From Verrucomicrobia bacterium UBA3841 (lineage in GTDB: Bacteria; Verrucomicrobiota; Kiritimatiellia; RFP12; UBA1067): 35,547 bases of DNA. A program made the position numbers and the translations under genes. Below are positions 1-7,113 of the stretch, in pieces. Within the stretch, counting starts at the first letter, position 1, and each line of letters opens with the position of its first letter. The stretch covers positions 1-35,547 of the forward strand of contig DGHT01000009.1 in assembly GCA_002392765.1 (NCBI GenBank), in the 5' to 3' direction. A model generated the notes under the pieces. It did no database searches. It was not told the DNA's origin and saw nothing but the letters and a program-made list of their open reading frames with translations.

Positions 1-530
1 TAGCATTCGAGATCGTGCATGATTCCGCCAAGGCGGATCATCGCCTCTCGCGACGACTTGCGCGCTTCCCACGCCGCGCGGATGTCGTCGGCGGCAGGCA
101 TCGGGGCGGTTGTTCTGCGCCGCGCTATCTTGCGCCTTGCGGCGGCGAGTTCGCGGCGACGCTCCGTCTCGCGCGCGTAGTAGAAGGGACGGCGGCAGCG
201 CCTCAATTTCTGCATCAGTTCGCGCTTCATGCAGTCGCGCTCGACTGGATCGGCGAATTTCGCGATTTTGTTGCGCATGTAGATTCCGACGTCCGCCATG
301 GCGAAAGCGCAGAGAAGGAGAGGGTTTGTCTTCGAGTCGAACACTTTTGGCGTATTGCGCCATTTCAGCCAGTCCTCTGCACTGAATTCGCCGTCGGGAC
401 GCCTTTTCATGCGCGGACGGTATGTATGCATGTCGATATATTGCCCGACCAGCGTTTTCGCCTCGCTGTACGTCCAGCCGTAGTGATACGCATACCAGTA
501 TGCCGAATGTTTATATTTGGTCGCTGCCAT
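1..530 (-). CDS. Hypothetical protein, 3' end cut by window edge
   Basis: The minus strand is open from an ATG whose complement ends at 530 down to the window edge, giving 176 residues with no stop; the last two bases are TA, so the stop may be the next base. The start is supported by an AAGGA ribosome site about 7 nt upstream and a TATAAT -10 element at 590-585. The protein begins MAATKYKHSAYWYAYHYGW, is rich in Tyr and Trp at the N-terminus, and has an Arg/Lys-rich, probably helical second half with runs such as RRCRRP and ETERRRELAAARRK, which could bind nucleic acid. I see no signal peptide or membrane segment and do not recognise the family. Three copies of a 26-bp repeat lie upstream, the nearest over its -35 region. 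Plus-strand reading frames over the same stretch look like shadows. Confidence 0.7.
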   Translation of the reverse strand, partial: MAATKYKHSAYWYAYHYGWTYSEAKTLVGQYIDMHTYRPRMKRRPDGEFSAEDWLKWRNTPKVFDSKTNPLLLCAFAMADVGIYMRNKIAKFADPVERDCMKRELMQKLRRCRRPFYYARETERRRELAAARRKIARRRTTAPMPAADDIRAAWEARKSSREAMIRLGGIMHDLEC

Positions 531-584
531 ACTGCATCCTTCTATAACCATCAAAAACCATTTCAATTCCGCTTCACATGCCAT

Positions 585-590
585 ATTATA
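585..590 (-). promoter_or_regulatory. -10 element for the edge gene
   Basis: TATAAT on the minus strand, preceded by ATGG. The -35 region falls inside the first copy of the 26-bp repeat (597-622) and has no good TTGACA match, so the repeat may act as an operator or activator site here. This is inference from position. Confidence 0.5.
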
Positions 591-596
591 CCATAA

Positions 597-790
597 AATG
601 AGAATCTTGTGCGGAAAATCTTATTTGGGGGTGTGGTTTGCTGTTTATGCCCTACACATAAGCAATTCGTAATGAGAATCTTGTGCGGAAAATCTTAAAC
701 GCCCGCTCGTGAGAGTCATGAGGTTGGTTTCCCCTGGCCGCTGTGCAATATGATTGCACAACGAAATGAGAATCCTGTGCGGAAAATCTT
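597..790. repeat. Three direct copies of a 26-bp repeat
   Basis: Copies lie at 597-622, 671-696 and 765-790. Each starts AATGAGAATC and ends GCGGAAAATCTT; copies 1 and 2 are identical and copy 3 differs by one base (AATCCTG instead of AATCTTG). Start-to-start distances are 74 and 94 bp. The unit is not palindromic but contains AATCTT twice. It could be an operator array for the minus-strand edge gene or an interspersed genomic repeat. Confidence 0.85.
742..760. promoter_or_regulatory. Operator-like perfect dyad
   Basis: TGTGCAAT, a 3-bp centre ATG, then ATTGCACA: a perfect 8+8 inverted repeat with the geometry of a dimeric helix-turn-helix binding site. It lies 5 bp before the third 26-bp repeat. 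No regulator can be assigned. Confidence 0.5.
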
Positions 791-810
791 GACGCCTTCG
801 AATATGCCTC

Positions 811-880
811 GCGCCAAGTTCGCAAAGTACGCAAAGTTTCGTTTTTTAGGATTGCTTTGCGAACTTAGCGCACTTTGCGC
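811..880. repeat. Long imperfect hairpin in the intergenic region
   Basis: A perfect 12-bp inverted repeat (AAGTTCGCAAAG at 816-827, CTTTGCGAACTT at 855-866) sits inside a wider imperfect dyad built from repeated CGCAAAGT units. The rest of the gap up to the antitoxin promoter, including GC-rich sequence around 890-975, shows no credible gene. I take this as an interspersed non-coding repeat. Confidence 0.6.
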
Positions 881-1008
881 GAGACAAAAACCTGCGCGGC
901 GGACGCACAGGGTATCCCCCTCGCACGGCGAGTCCGCGAAGCGGATGCTCTGGCAGGGGTGCGCGTCCCTCCCCGGGTTTTGTAATTTCTGATATTTCAG
1001 CGAGCGGG

Positions 1009-1038
1009 TTGACTGCACGGCAATCCGCATGATATAAT
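1009..1038 (+). promoter_or_regulatory. Promoter of the antitoxin gene
   Basis: TTGACT (1009-1014), an 18-bp spacer, then TATAAT (1033-1038) with the extended -10 form TGATATAAT. A GGAG ribosome site stands about 7 nt before the ATG at 1074. Confidence 0.75.
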
Positions 1039-1073
1039 ATGTACAGTTTTTATATTCAGTTTGGAGAAATGCG

Positions 1074-1322
1074 ATGAACGCCACAATGTTGGGCTTCAGA
1101 ACGAAGATGCCCGAAATTCAGCAGGCAGTCGCCCGCAGGGAACGTGTCAACGTCTCGGCGCACGGGCGTCCTTGGGCCGTCATCATCTCCTGGCAGGATG
1201 CAAAAAACGAGATGCCGTCCTCACATGACTGCGCCGCCGCCGGAATGTGGGCAGACAGGGATGATCTTGACGACCCTTCCGAGTGGGTCAGGGAACACCG
1301 CTCACGCCGGAGGTTCTCATGA
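1074..1322 (+). CDS. Phd/YefM-type antitoxin (type II toxin-antitoxin)
   Basis: An 82-residue protein with the two parts typical of Phd/YefM antitoxins. The N-terminal half (residues 1-40, GFRTKMPEIQQAVARRERVN then SAHGRPWAVIISW) matches the DNA-binding and dimerisation fold, in which a short helix is followed by 'G+P.AV..' strands. The acidic and Arg-rich tail (DDLDDPSEWVREHRSRR) resembles the toxin-wrapping segment. The start is set by a GGAG site and a strong promoter. Such antitoxins normally precede a toxin, often a PIN-domain or RelE-like protein, and repress their own operon. Here the overlapping downstream frame stops after 15 codons, so the antitoxin appears orphaned. Family assignment is by pattern recognition. 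Confidence 0.7.
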   Translation: MNATMLGFRTKMPEIQQAVARRERVNVSAHGRPWAVIISWQDAKNEMPSSHDCAAAGMWADRDDLDDPSEWVREHRSRRRFS

Positions 1323-1366
1323 TAAAGGATGTTCCGCTCCTCGACGCTTCTATATTCCGCCCGTAG
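1319..1366 (+). pseudogene. Possible remnant of the cognate toxin start
   Basis: An ATG overlapping the antitoxin stop in the ATGA arrangement opens a frame reading MIKDVPLLDASIFRP and then TAG. The placement and the 'LLDAS' beginning resemble the first strand of a PIN-domain toxin, where LLDT-like residues carry the first acidic ligand. With only 15 codons the identification is weak; it may be chance. Confidence 0.25.
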
Positions 1367-1399
1367 GCTACTGTCTTGAACCGCGCGGCGACCCAACCC

Positions 1400-1972
1400 A
1401 TGCTTGAAACGACCGACACACTTCTGAAAGGACTTGCCGAAGGCAACGAGAACCGCTGGGCGCGGTTCTACCGCGACTATGCACCCTGGATTGAACGGAT
1501 GCTCGTGAATCGCGGCATTTCCCACACGGACGCGGAGGAGGCCATACAAGACACCCTCGTCGAACTTGTGAAGGTCATGCCGACTTACAAGTACGACAAG
1601 GCGAAAAAAGGCGCGTTCCACTCCCTGCTCTTCAAGATCGCCCAGAACAAGGCTATAGACCGGATGCGGAAGGCGAAAACAGATGCGGACAAAATCGCCA
1701 AGTTCGCCGCCGAGCCCTTCATGCCGTCCGCAGAGGACTGGCGACTCGAAACCTTCAACATGGCCCTGCGCCGCGTCTTCGCAGATCCGTCAATCGGCGA
1801 GACGTCCAAGATCGCCTTCCGCCGTCACGTGCAGCAGGGCGAAAGCGCTGAAACCATCGCAGCCGAACTCGGCATAACGGTGAACAACCTCTACCAGATC
1901 AAAAACCGCATCAAGCAGCGCATCGCGGACGAAATGCGCGCAATCAAGGAGAACTCGCCGGATGGAGACTGA
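1400..1972 (+). CDS. ECF-type RNA polymerase sigma factor
   Basis: About 190 residues with the two conserved parts of an extracytoplasmic-function sigma-70 factor. Region 2 runs from about residue 8 to 90 (ending KIAQNKAIDRMRK, the -10 recognition helix area). Region 4 is near residues 140-180 (GESAETIAAELGITVNNLYQ, the helix-turn-helix contacting the -35). I chose the ATG at 1400; an in-frame TTG at 1376 would add eight residues, and neither has a convincing ribosome site. The stop overlaps the next gene, a membrane Ser/Thr kinase, by 11 bp, so they are translationally coupled. Sigma/kinase pairs are known in which phosphorylation switches the sigma on; that role here is inferred from the pairing. 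No separate anti-sigma gene is nearby. Confidence 0.85.
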   Translation: MLETTDTLLKGLAEGNENRWARFYRDYAPWIERMLVNRGISHTDAEEAIQDTLVELVKVMPTYKYDKAKKGAFHSLLFKIAQNKAIDRMRKAKTDADKIAKFAAEPFMPSAEDWRLETFNMALRRVFADPSIGETSKIAFRRHVQQGESAETIAAELGITVNNLYQIKNRIKQRIADEMRAIKENSPDGD

Positions 1973-3416
1973 CATCGACGACTACCTCAAGTCGAACGAC
2001 GCCCTGCACCAGACCGAATCGGCTCAGGGACATCTTCTGCATCCAGACGAAACAATCGGAGGCTTTCGCGTCGTTGCGTTCCTCGGACGCGGCGCGACCG
2101 GCGAAGTGTGGCGGGTCCACGATGAATCGCTGAACTCCGACTTCGCCATGAAGATCTTCGCGCCGAGCGAGACAAACACCGAAAAGGAAACGGCCAGACT
2201 CCGTCGTCGCTTCATCGCGGAGGCACGTTGCCTTGCACAGTTCACGCATCCGGGAATCGTCCGCGTACACGTTCTCCAAGCCGAAGGCGAACACCCCTTC
2301 TACACGATGGATCTGCTCCATCCGATTGTCCGCCCGCTGGCAAGACGCAAGTCCAGGAAGATAATCGGCGATGTGCTCTCCGCGCTCATTACACTTCATG
2401 CAAAAGGCATTGTGCACCGCGACATCAAACCGGCAAACGTTCTTCTCGACGACGGCGGAAACGCCGTCCTGACGGACTTCGGCATCGCGCAGATCGACGA
2501 CGCCGAGACCGCCGCGCAAGTCGTCCCGGACGGCGGCACGACCACCGCCACAGGCGGCATGCGCATCGCCGGCACGCCCGACTTCAGCGCGCCGGAGCAG
2601 TTCATAGGCGCGGATGCCACACCCGCCTCGGACTTGCACGCAGTCGGACGGCTCGCGCTCTGGCTCTTCGACGGCAGACCGCCGCTTTCCTGGCGATGGT
2701 TCGTAATGCGCGCCACAAATTCTTCGCCCGCCCTGCGCTACGGATCCGCGAAAGCGATGAAGCGCGCGCTGCATGCCGTACAATTTCTCGAAACATTCCC
2801 GGTTGCGGTCGCCTGTACCGGTGCTGCGGCGATCCTTTCGCAGTGCGCCGTTCTCTTCCGCGCATCCGGACCGCCAGAGTGCCGGGAACCCAAACCTTTA
2901 AGCCTGAATTGCGCCGACATAGCCTGGACAAACATTCTCTGCCGATACGACTTCCTCGACAAGTCGGCGGAGCATTGGGGAATGGTCATAACGCTTAAGG
3001 ACGGGCAGACATACGAAAAGGACCTCTTGAAAGGAGGTTTGACCTGGGTGCATACGGCAGACCTCCGTAAGCATGAGTTTAAACATCATCAGGTGCGCCG
3101 GCCGTTCATAATCCAGGGAAGGGGGACTCTGCGCGCAAAAACGATCGTCGAGGCGGAGGTGCATTTGATGCCCGGTGTCAAACTTGTCACATCAGGCGAA
3201 TACCACGGCTTCAGCAAATCTGTAATCAAACCTGCACCGGGGAGGATCCCCGACTGGACTACCGAGAAGGAACCATACGACATCCGTCCGGGTCGTGATG
3301 TCAGCATAACGAACGATAACGATGTTATCTACGCGTCTTACATCGTCGAGCCGGGCGCGGAACTCGTATTCACCGACAACCCCGACTACCCTGAATCCTT
3401 GATCGACCGGCGGTAG
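1962..3416 (+). CDS. Membrane Ser/Thr protein kinase (Hanks type), partner of the ECF sigma
   Basis: A 484-residue protein. The kinase domain (about 33-280) shows the glycine loop GRGATGEV (42-49), the ATP lysine in AMKIF (K64), the helix-C glutamate (E87), the catalytic HRDIKPAN (D154), DFG (172-174) and APE (210-212), so it should be active. A single hydrophobic segment near 280-298 is followed by a C-terminal region of about 185 residues that resembles no kinase extension I know; its short strand-turn repeats (TLRAKTIVEAEVHLMPGVKL) hint at a beta-rich sensor outside the membrane. The 11-bp overlap with the sigma gene suggests that this kinase reads an envelope signal and controls the sigma. 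The substrate is inferred, not visible. Confidence 0.85.
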   Translation: METDIDDYLKSNDALHQTESAQGHLLHPDETIGGFRVVAFLGRGATGEVWRVHDESLNSDFAMKIFAPSETNTEKETARLRRRFIAEARCLAQFTHPGIVRVHVLQAEGEHPFYTMDLLHPIVRPLARRKSRKIIGDVLSALITLHAKGIVHRDIKPANVLLDDGGNAVLTDFGIAQIDDAETAAQVVPDGGTTTATGGMRIAGTPDFSAPEQFIGADATPASDLHAVGRLALWLFDGRPPLSWRWFVMRATNSSPALRYGSAKAMKRALHAVQFLETFPVAVACTGAAAILSQCAVLFRASGPPECREPKPLSLNCADIAWTNILCRYDFLDKSAEHWGMVITLKDGQTYEKDLLKGGLTWVHTADLRKHEFKHHQVRRPFIIQGRGTLRAKTIVEAEVHLMPGVKLVTSGEYHGFSKSVIKPAPGRIPDWTTEKEPYDIRPGRDVSITNDNDVIYASYIVEPGAELVFTDNPDYPESLIDRR

Positions 3417-3472
3417 CGGACTGCGGCTACTTGCGGCCGACCTTGCTTGAAGAACGCTTCTGCTAATTGTTC

Positions 3473-3501
3473 TTGCGCGCGCGCGCAAGATAGGTTATAA
3501 T
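3473..3501 (+). promoter_or_regulatory. Promoter of the lipoprotein-hisC-ruvC operon
   Basis: TTGCGC (3473-3478), a 17-bp spacer and TATAAT (3496-3501). The start codon at 3510 lies only 8 bp after the -10, so the mRNA would be leaderless or nearly so. The rest of the 3417-3509 gap holds a GC dinucleotide run (3475-3487) and no gene. Confidence 0.55.
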
Positions 3502-3509
3502 ATTGGGAA

Positions 3510-3941
3510 ATGAATTTCAACATCATATCCCGTCTGGCAAGAACGACAGGAACGGCCGCAGTCGCGGCTGTCCTGCTTTCGGGCTGCTTTTCGCTCAAAC
3601 GCGGCGAGATCGGCACGTCGGGCATCGAGCACGTTCTCGTGTCGAACTATGGATGGAAATTGTTCCATTTCATACCGCTCGTATGCGGAAACGCCGCCAA
3701 CGATCCCTTTTTCCCGTGCGTGTTCTTCCGCAACGACGTGACGATGGACAAGATACAGAACCGCTTCATGCAGTACGCCAACGGACAGGGGAAGATCGCC
3801 GAGGGGCTCGTATACACCACGCAGGAATCGGTCATGATCAAACTTCCGGGCATGGACATCGCCATCCCGATACCGTATCTCGTCACCTACCAGGAGATAC
3901 AGCTTTCCGGCATTCTCCACAAACCGGGGGTCGATCCATGA
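3510..3941 (+). CDS. Small lipoprotein, paralogue A
   Basis: A 143-residue secreted lipoprotein. The signal peptide (residues 1-24) ends in a lipobox LLSGC, so the Cys would be lipid-modified after transport. The mature part carries GWKLFHFIPLVCGN, a second Cys about 13 residues later, and YTTQES. The same motif order recurs in the next gene, so the two are tandem duplicates. No function is recognisable; the conserved Cys pair may form a disulfide. Its stop overlaps the next start (ATGA), indicating co-translation. I chose the ATG at 3510 because a lipoprotein signal begins there. Confidence 0.75.
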   Translation: MNFNIISRLARTTGTAAVAAVLLSGCFSLKRGEIGTSGIEHVLVSNYGWKLFHFIPLVCGNAANDPFFPCVFFRNDVTMDKIQNRFMQYANGQGKIAEGLVYTTQESVMIKLPGMDIAIPIPYLVTYQEIQLSGILHKPGVDP

Positions 3942-4333
3942 AAACAGCGATCTGCCTTTTTTCCGCGATTTTCCTCTTGTCCGGCTGCGCAACCGTCAAC
4001 ATCAGCAAGGTCGGCGGCAAGACCATGGTCGACATCACCAACACCGGCTGGTTCGTGTTCAACATCGTGCCCGTTGCTTGCGGCAACCCGGATGCGCCGA
4101 ACGAAAACTCGTGCCGCTTTTTCACGAACACGACCACGCTGAAAAACAATCTCGCGCTCCTCGACTACGCCGCGACGCGCGAAGGCGCGTGCGCCACGGA
4201 CAATATCGTAAGCTACACAACGGACGAAAGCATATTCATGATCCTTCTCAAACGGCATGCCTGCCATACGAGCGCGGAACTCGTCATGGATCCGTACGAC
4301 GCCGCCAGAAGAAGCGCAAAAACGGAAGAATGA
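3938..4333 (+). CDS. Small lipoprotein, paralogue B
   Basis: 131 residues starting MKTAICLFSAIFLLSGC, a clear lipoprotein signal with lipobox LSGC. The mature part repeats the plan of the preceding gene: GWFVFNIVPVACGN, a Cys in SCRFFTN, and YTTDES. It lacks the IPIPYLVTYQ tail of paralogue A. The start at 3938 overlaps the upstream stop by 4 nt; a longer in-frame reading from a TTG at 3503 would run across gene A and is rejected. Function unknown; an envelope location is inferred from the lipobox. Confidence 0.75.
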   Translation: MKTAICLFSAIFLLSGCATVNISKVGGKTMVDITNTGWFVFNIVPVACGNPDAPNENSCRFFTNTTTLKNNLALLDYAATREGACATDNIVSYTTDESIFMILLKRHACHTSAELVMDPYDAARRSAKTEE

Positions 4334-4340
4334 ACACGAC

Positions 4341-5378
4341 ATGAGAATCGCAGAACCGGTCGAAAAACTAGTTGCGTACGTCCCGGGCGAGCAGCCCAAA
4401 TCAAAGGACGTCGTGAAACTCAACACCAACGAGAACCCCTACCCGCCTTCGCCGGAATGCGCGAAAGTCCTGTCCGGATTCGATATCGACAGACTGAGGC
4501 GCTACCCAGACCCCGTATTCACGCAACTGCGCGAAACAGTCTCGCGCGCGTGGGGCGTCCCCGCGAAATCGGTGTTCGTCGGCAACGGATCCGACGAAAT
4601 CCTCTCGCTCGCCGCGAAAGCTTTCGTGGAAGACGACGAAAGGATAGGTTCGCTGGACCCGTCCTACTCGCTCTACAAGACGCTCGCCGCGATAAGAAAC
4701 GTGGAATTCGCCCCCACCGCGCTCGACGCGGACTTCCGCTGGAACGGGAAGGCCGACGGCAACCCCGCGCTGTTCCTTCTCACGAACCCGAACGCGCCGA
4801 CCGGAGTCTGCGCCAAAATCGACACGATACGCGAATTTGCCGCGACTTTCCCGGGAGTATGCCTCGTGGACGAGGCGTATGCGGACTTTTCCGGCCAGAC
4901 CGCTATCGGCCTGGCGGCCGGCAGCAGCAACATCATCGTAATGCGGACGCTTTCCAAATCCTATTCTCTCGCCGGTCTGCGTCTCGGAATCTGCATAGGG
5001 CCGGAGGATTTGATCGATGCGCTGTACAAGGTGAAGGATTCGTACAACGTCGACGCCGTAGCGCAGGCAGTGGCGTGCGCCGCAATCGAGGACAGGGCGT
5101 GGATGGAGAAGAACACGGCGAAAATCAAGGCGACGCGCTCCAGACTTACGGACGCGCTGCGAGCCATGGGCTGTGACGTCCCCGAATCCGGCTCGAATTT
5201 CGTGTTCGCGCGCCCGGCCAGACGCGCGGCGGCGGAGATATTCGACGGTTTAAGGCGCGAAAACATTTACGTAAGATACTTTCCGGGGGAAAGAACCGGC
5301 GACCGCCTGAGAATCACGGTCGGCACCGATGAAGAGACCGACCGCCTTCTGGCGGCACTCGCACGTCTGGACAAATGA
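4341..5378 (+). CDS. hisC: Histidinol-phosphate aminotransferase
   Basis: 345 residues, the normal length for HisC, a PLP-dependent class I/II aminotransferase that converts imidazole acetol phosphate and glutamate to histidinol phosphate in histidine synthesis. Visible features are LNTNENPYPPSP near the N-terminus (family signature), GNGSDEI (81-87, cofactor phosphate loop), TNPNAPTG (148-155), DEAY (177-180) and SKSYSLAGLRLG with the PLP lysine at K206. I chose the ATG at 4341, 7 nt after the preceding stop, because the family signature begins there; a frame open 84 bp further upstream overlaps the lipoprotein gene. Close relatives act on other substrates such as aromatic amino acids, so the exact substrate is likely rather than certain. 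Confidence 0.85.
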   Translation: MRIAEPVEKLVAYVPGEQPKSKDVVKLNTNENPYPPSPECAKVLSGFDIDRLRRYPDPVFTQLRETVSRAWGVPAKSVFVGNGSDEILSLAAKAFVEDDERIGSLDPSYSLYKTLAAIRNVEFAPTALDADFRWNGKADGNPALFLLTNPNAPTGVCAKIDTIREFAATFPGVCLVDEAYADFSGQTAIGLAAGSSNIIVMRTLSKSYSLAGLRLGICIGPEDLIDALYKVKDSYNVDAVAQAVACAAIEDRAWMEKNTAKIKATRSRLTDALRAMGCDVPESGSNFVFARPARRAAAEIFDGLRRENIYVRYFPGERTGDRLRITVGTDEETDRLLAALARLDK

Positions 5379-5968
5379 CGCCGAAAAGAATTTTCGATCT
5401 GACTCTTGTCCTGGCCACAGCGCCGGTCTGGCTGCTCGCGACGGCGGCGGCGGCTCTGCTCACGCTCGTTGGAACGGGCAGGCCCGTCCTTTTCCGCGAC
5501 GAAAGGGCCGGGAAGGACGGCAAACCCTTCACGCTTGTCAAATTCAGGACGATGCGCGACGGCGAGGGGAGCGATGCCGTACGCACGACGCGTACCGGCG
5601 CTTTCATGCGGAAGTTCTCGCTCGACGAACTCCCGCAGCTGTGGCTGGTACTGTCGGGGAAAATGTCGCTCGTCGGGCCGCGCCCGCTTCCGTTGCGGTA
5701 CCTGCCGCGGTATTCGCCCGCGCAGATGCGCCGCCACGAGGTTCTGCCGGGCATCACGGGTCTTGCGCAGGTCAACGGGCGCAACACAATCTCGTGGGAG
5801 GAGAAATTCAGGTACGACGTGGAATACGTGGACAGGCACGATCTGGCGATGGACGCAGCAATACTGGCCAGGACGGTTTTCAAGGCGGCAGGCGGCGCGG
5901 ACGTCAACATGTCCGGCGAAATCACCATGCCGGAATTCAATCCGCAGCAGGAGGGAGCGGGACGGTGA
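5375..5968 (+). CDS. Polyprenyl-phosphate sugar-1-phosphate transferase (WcaJ/PglC-like)
   Basis: 197 residues, the size of the minimal monotopic phosphoglycosyl transferases that move a sugar phosphate from a UDP-sugar to undecaprenyl phosphate at the inner face of the membrane, the first step of surface-glycan synthesis. KRIFDLTLVLATAPVWLLA (4-22) starts the re-entrant membrane helix. GKPFTLVKFRTM (49-60), SLDELPQLWLVLSGKMSLVG with the catalytic Asp-Glu at 84-85, GPRPL and PGITGLAQVNGRN follow in the family order. It overlaps hisC by 4 nt (ATGA) and ruvC by 4 nt (GTGA). No glycosyltransferase cluster is near, so the glycan is unknown. Confidence 0.85.
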   Translation: MTPKRIFDLTLVLATAPVWLLATAAAALLTLVGTGRPVLFRDERAGKDGKPFTLVKFRTMRDGEGSDAVRTTRTGAFMRKFSLDELPQLWLVLSGKMSLVGPRPLPLRYLPRYSPAQMRRHEVLPGITGLAQVNGRNTISWEEKFRYDVEYVDRHDLAMDAAILARTVFKAAGGADVNMSGEITMPEFNPQQEGAGR

Positions 5969-6459
5969 GAATACTCGGAGTGGACACGTCGCTGCGTTCA
6001 ACAGGTTTCGGCGTAATCGACGTTTCGGGCAACCGCTACACCGCCGTGGAGTGGGGGAACATTCCGAACGCGCAAAGCCTGCCCCATTCGCAGTGCATCA
6101 AAAAAATCTTCCAGACGATATCCGGATTGATCGAGAGACTGAACCCGGACGTCGCCAGCGTCGAAAAGGTGATTTACGGCAAGAACGCGAACACCATGAT
6201 GGTTCTCGGGGAGGCGCGCGGCGCCGTCATCGCGGCTGCCGCCGCGGCGGGAATCGAAATATACGAATACGAGCCGCGCCGGGCTAAAATGTCGGTATGC
6301 GGAAACGGGCTCGCGAGCAAGGAGCAGGTGCAGAGGATGACGAAGACGCTTCTGGCGCTCGACGCTCTGCCGCAGAACGACGCGGCGGACGCGCTGGCGC
6401 TGGCGATCTGCCATGCCAACGCCCGGCCCTTTCTCGCGGGGAAAGGCAACCTTGTATGA
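5965..6459 (+). CDS. ruvC: Crossover junction endodeoxyribonuclease RuvC
   Basis: 164 residues, standard for RuvC, the dimeric nuclease that cuts Holliday junctions with RuvAB. The four acidic metal ligands are in place: D7 in GVDTSL, E67 in SVEKVIYG, D139 and D142 in NDAADALA. The start is a GTG overlapping the previous stop, preceded by GGAGGGAG; reading from it gives the expected MRILGVDTS beginning. The overlap with the next gene is again ATGA. ruvA and ruvB are not in the window; RuvC is placed among unrelated genes. Confidence 0.93.
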   Translation: MRILGVDTSLRSTGFGVIDVSGNRYTAVEWGNIPNAQSLPHSQCIKKIFQTISGLIERLNPDVASVEKVIYGKNANTMMVLGEARGAVIAAAAAAGIEIYEYEPRRAKMSVCGNGLASKEQVQRMTKTLLALDALPQNDAADALALAICHANARPFLAGKGNLV

Positions 6460-7112
6460 AAAAACGCGCCTCTTACTCAAAAGGCGAAGAAATCGCCAAC
6501 ACCGTAACGCACGTCGTCGGCTCTCACCTCGGAGCGGCGGCGCTCGCCCTCGTGGTATGGGCCGGCGCGGAAAGCGGAACCGACATCGCCTGGAAAACGA
6601 CGAGCGGCGCGGTTTTCGGCGCGTCGATAATCCTCATGTACGCCGTTTCGTCCGCCTACCACGCCGTGACGAACGAAAAGGCCAAGAGGATTCTGCACAT
6701 GATGGACCACATGGCGATATATTTTCTCATCGCCGGAAGCTACACACCCTTCTGTCTGGTGTCGCTGCGTCCTGAGCACCCCGTGCTGGCATGGTCCATA
6801 TTCGGCATCGAATGGGGCGCCACTTTCGCCGGCGTTTGTTTCAAGATATTCACCACGGGCAGGTTCAGGTATCTTTCGACGGGCGCGTACATTCTCATGG
6901 GCTGGGCGGCGCTGGCGGCGATCGTCCCGCTAGTCAAGACGCTGGAGGGTCTTGGAACCATGTGGCTCGCGACCGGAGGCGGACTCTACACGATCGGATG
7001 CGCGTTCTACCTGTGGAAATCGCTGCCGTACGCGCACATGATATGGCATTTGTTCGTCCTTGCCGGAACGATATGCCATTTCTTCTGCATATTCTGGCAC
7101 GTGATGAAGTGA
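6456..7112 (+). CDS. Hemolysin III / PAQR-family membrane protein
   Basis: 218 residues with about seven hydrophobic segments. It has the conserved polar residues of the hemolysin III/YqfA/adiponectin-receptor superfamily: SSAYHAV in helix 2, HMMDHMAIYFLIAGSYTPFCL in helix 3, and a C-terminal WHLFVLAGTICHFF. These Ser, Asp and His residues form a metal site in PAQR proteins, which are thought to be membrane hydrolases acting on lipids. The bacterial members' true role is poorly known and haemolysis should not be assumed. It starts by ATGA overlap with ruvC and ends 1 nt before folK. Confidence 0.85.
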   Translation: MKKRASYSKGEEIANTVTHVVGSHLGAAALALVVWAGAESGTDIAWKTTSGAVFGASIILMYAVSSAYHAVTNEKAKRILHMMDHMAIYFLIAGSYTPFCLVSLRPEHPVLAWSIFGIEWGATFAGVCFKIFTTGRFRYLSTGAYILMGWAALAAIVPLVKTLEGLGTMWLATGGGLYTIGCAFYLWKSLPYAHMIWHLFVLAGTICHFFCIFWHVMK

Positions 7113-7113
7113 C

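Noticed and set aside
15..596. A 193-codon plus-strand frame at the window start
   Set aside because: The minus strand has a better gene with ribosome site, -10 element and sensible composition over the same stretch; the plus-strand frame has no ribosome site.
716..1084. Small frames within the 531-1073 gap
   Set aside because: They run through the hairpin and repeat sequences, lack ribosome sites and translate repeats such as FAYFANLA that come from the CGCAAAGT units.
3503..4333. One 276-residue protein from a TTG at 3503
   Set aside because: The frame crosses the first lipoprotein gene out of phase; the second lipoprotein clearly begins at 3938 with its own signal peptide.
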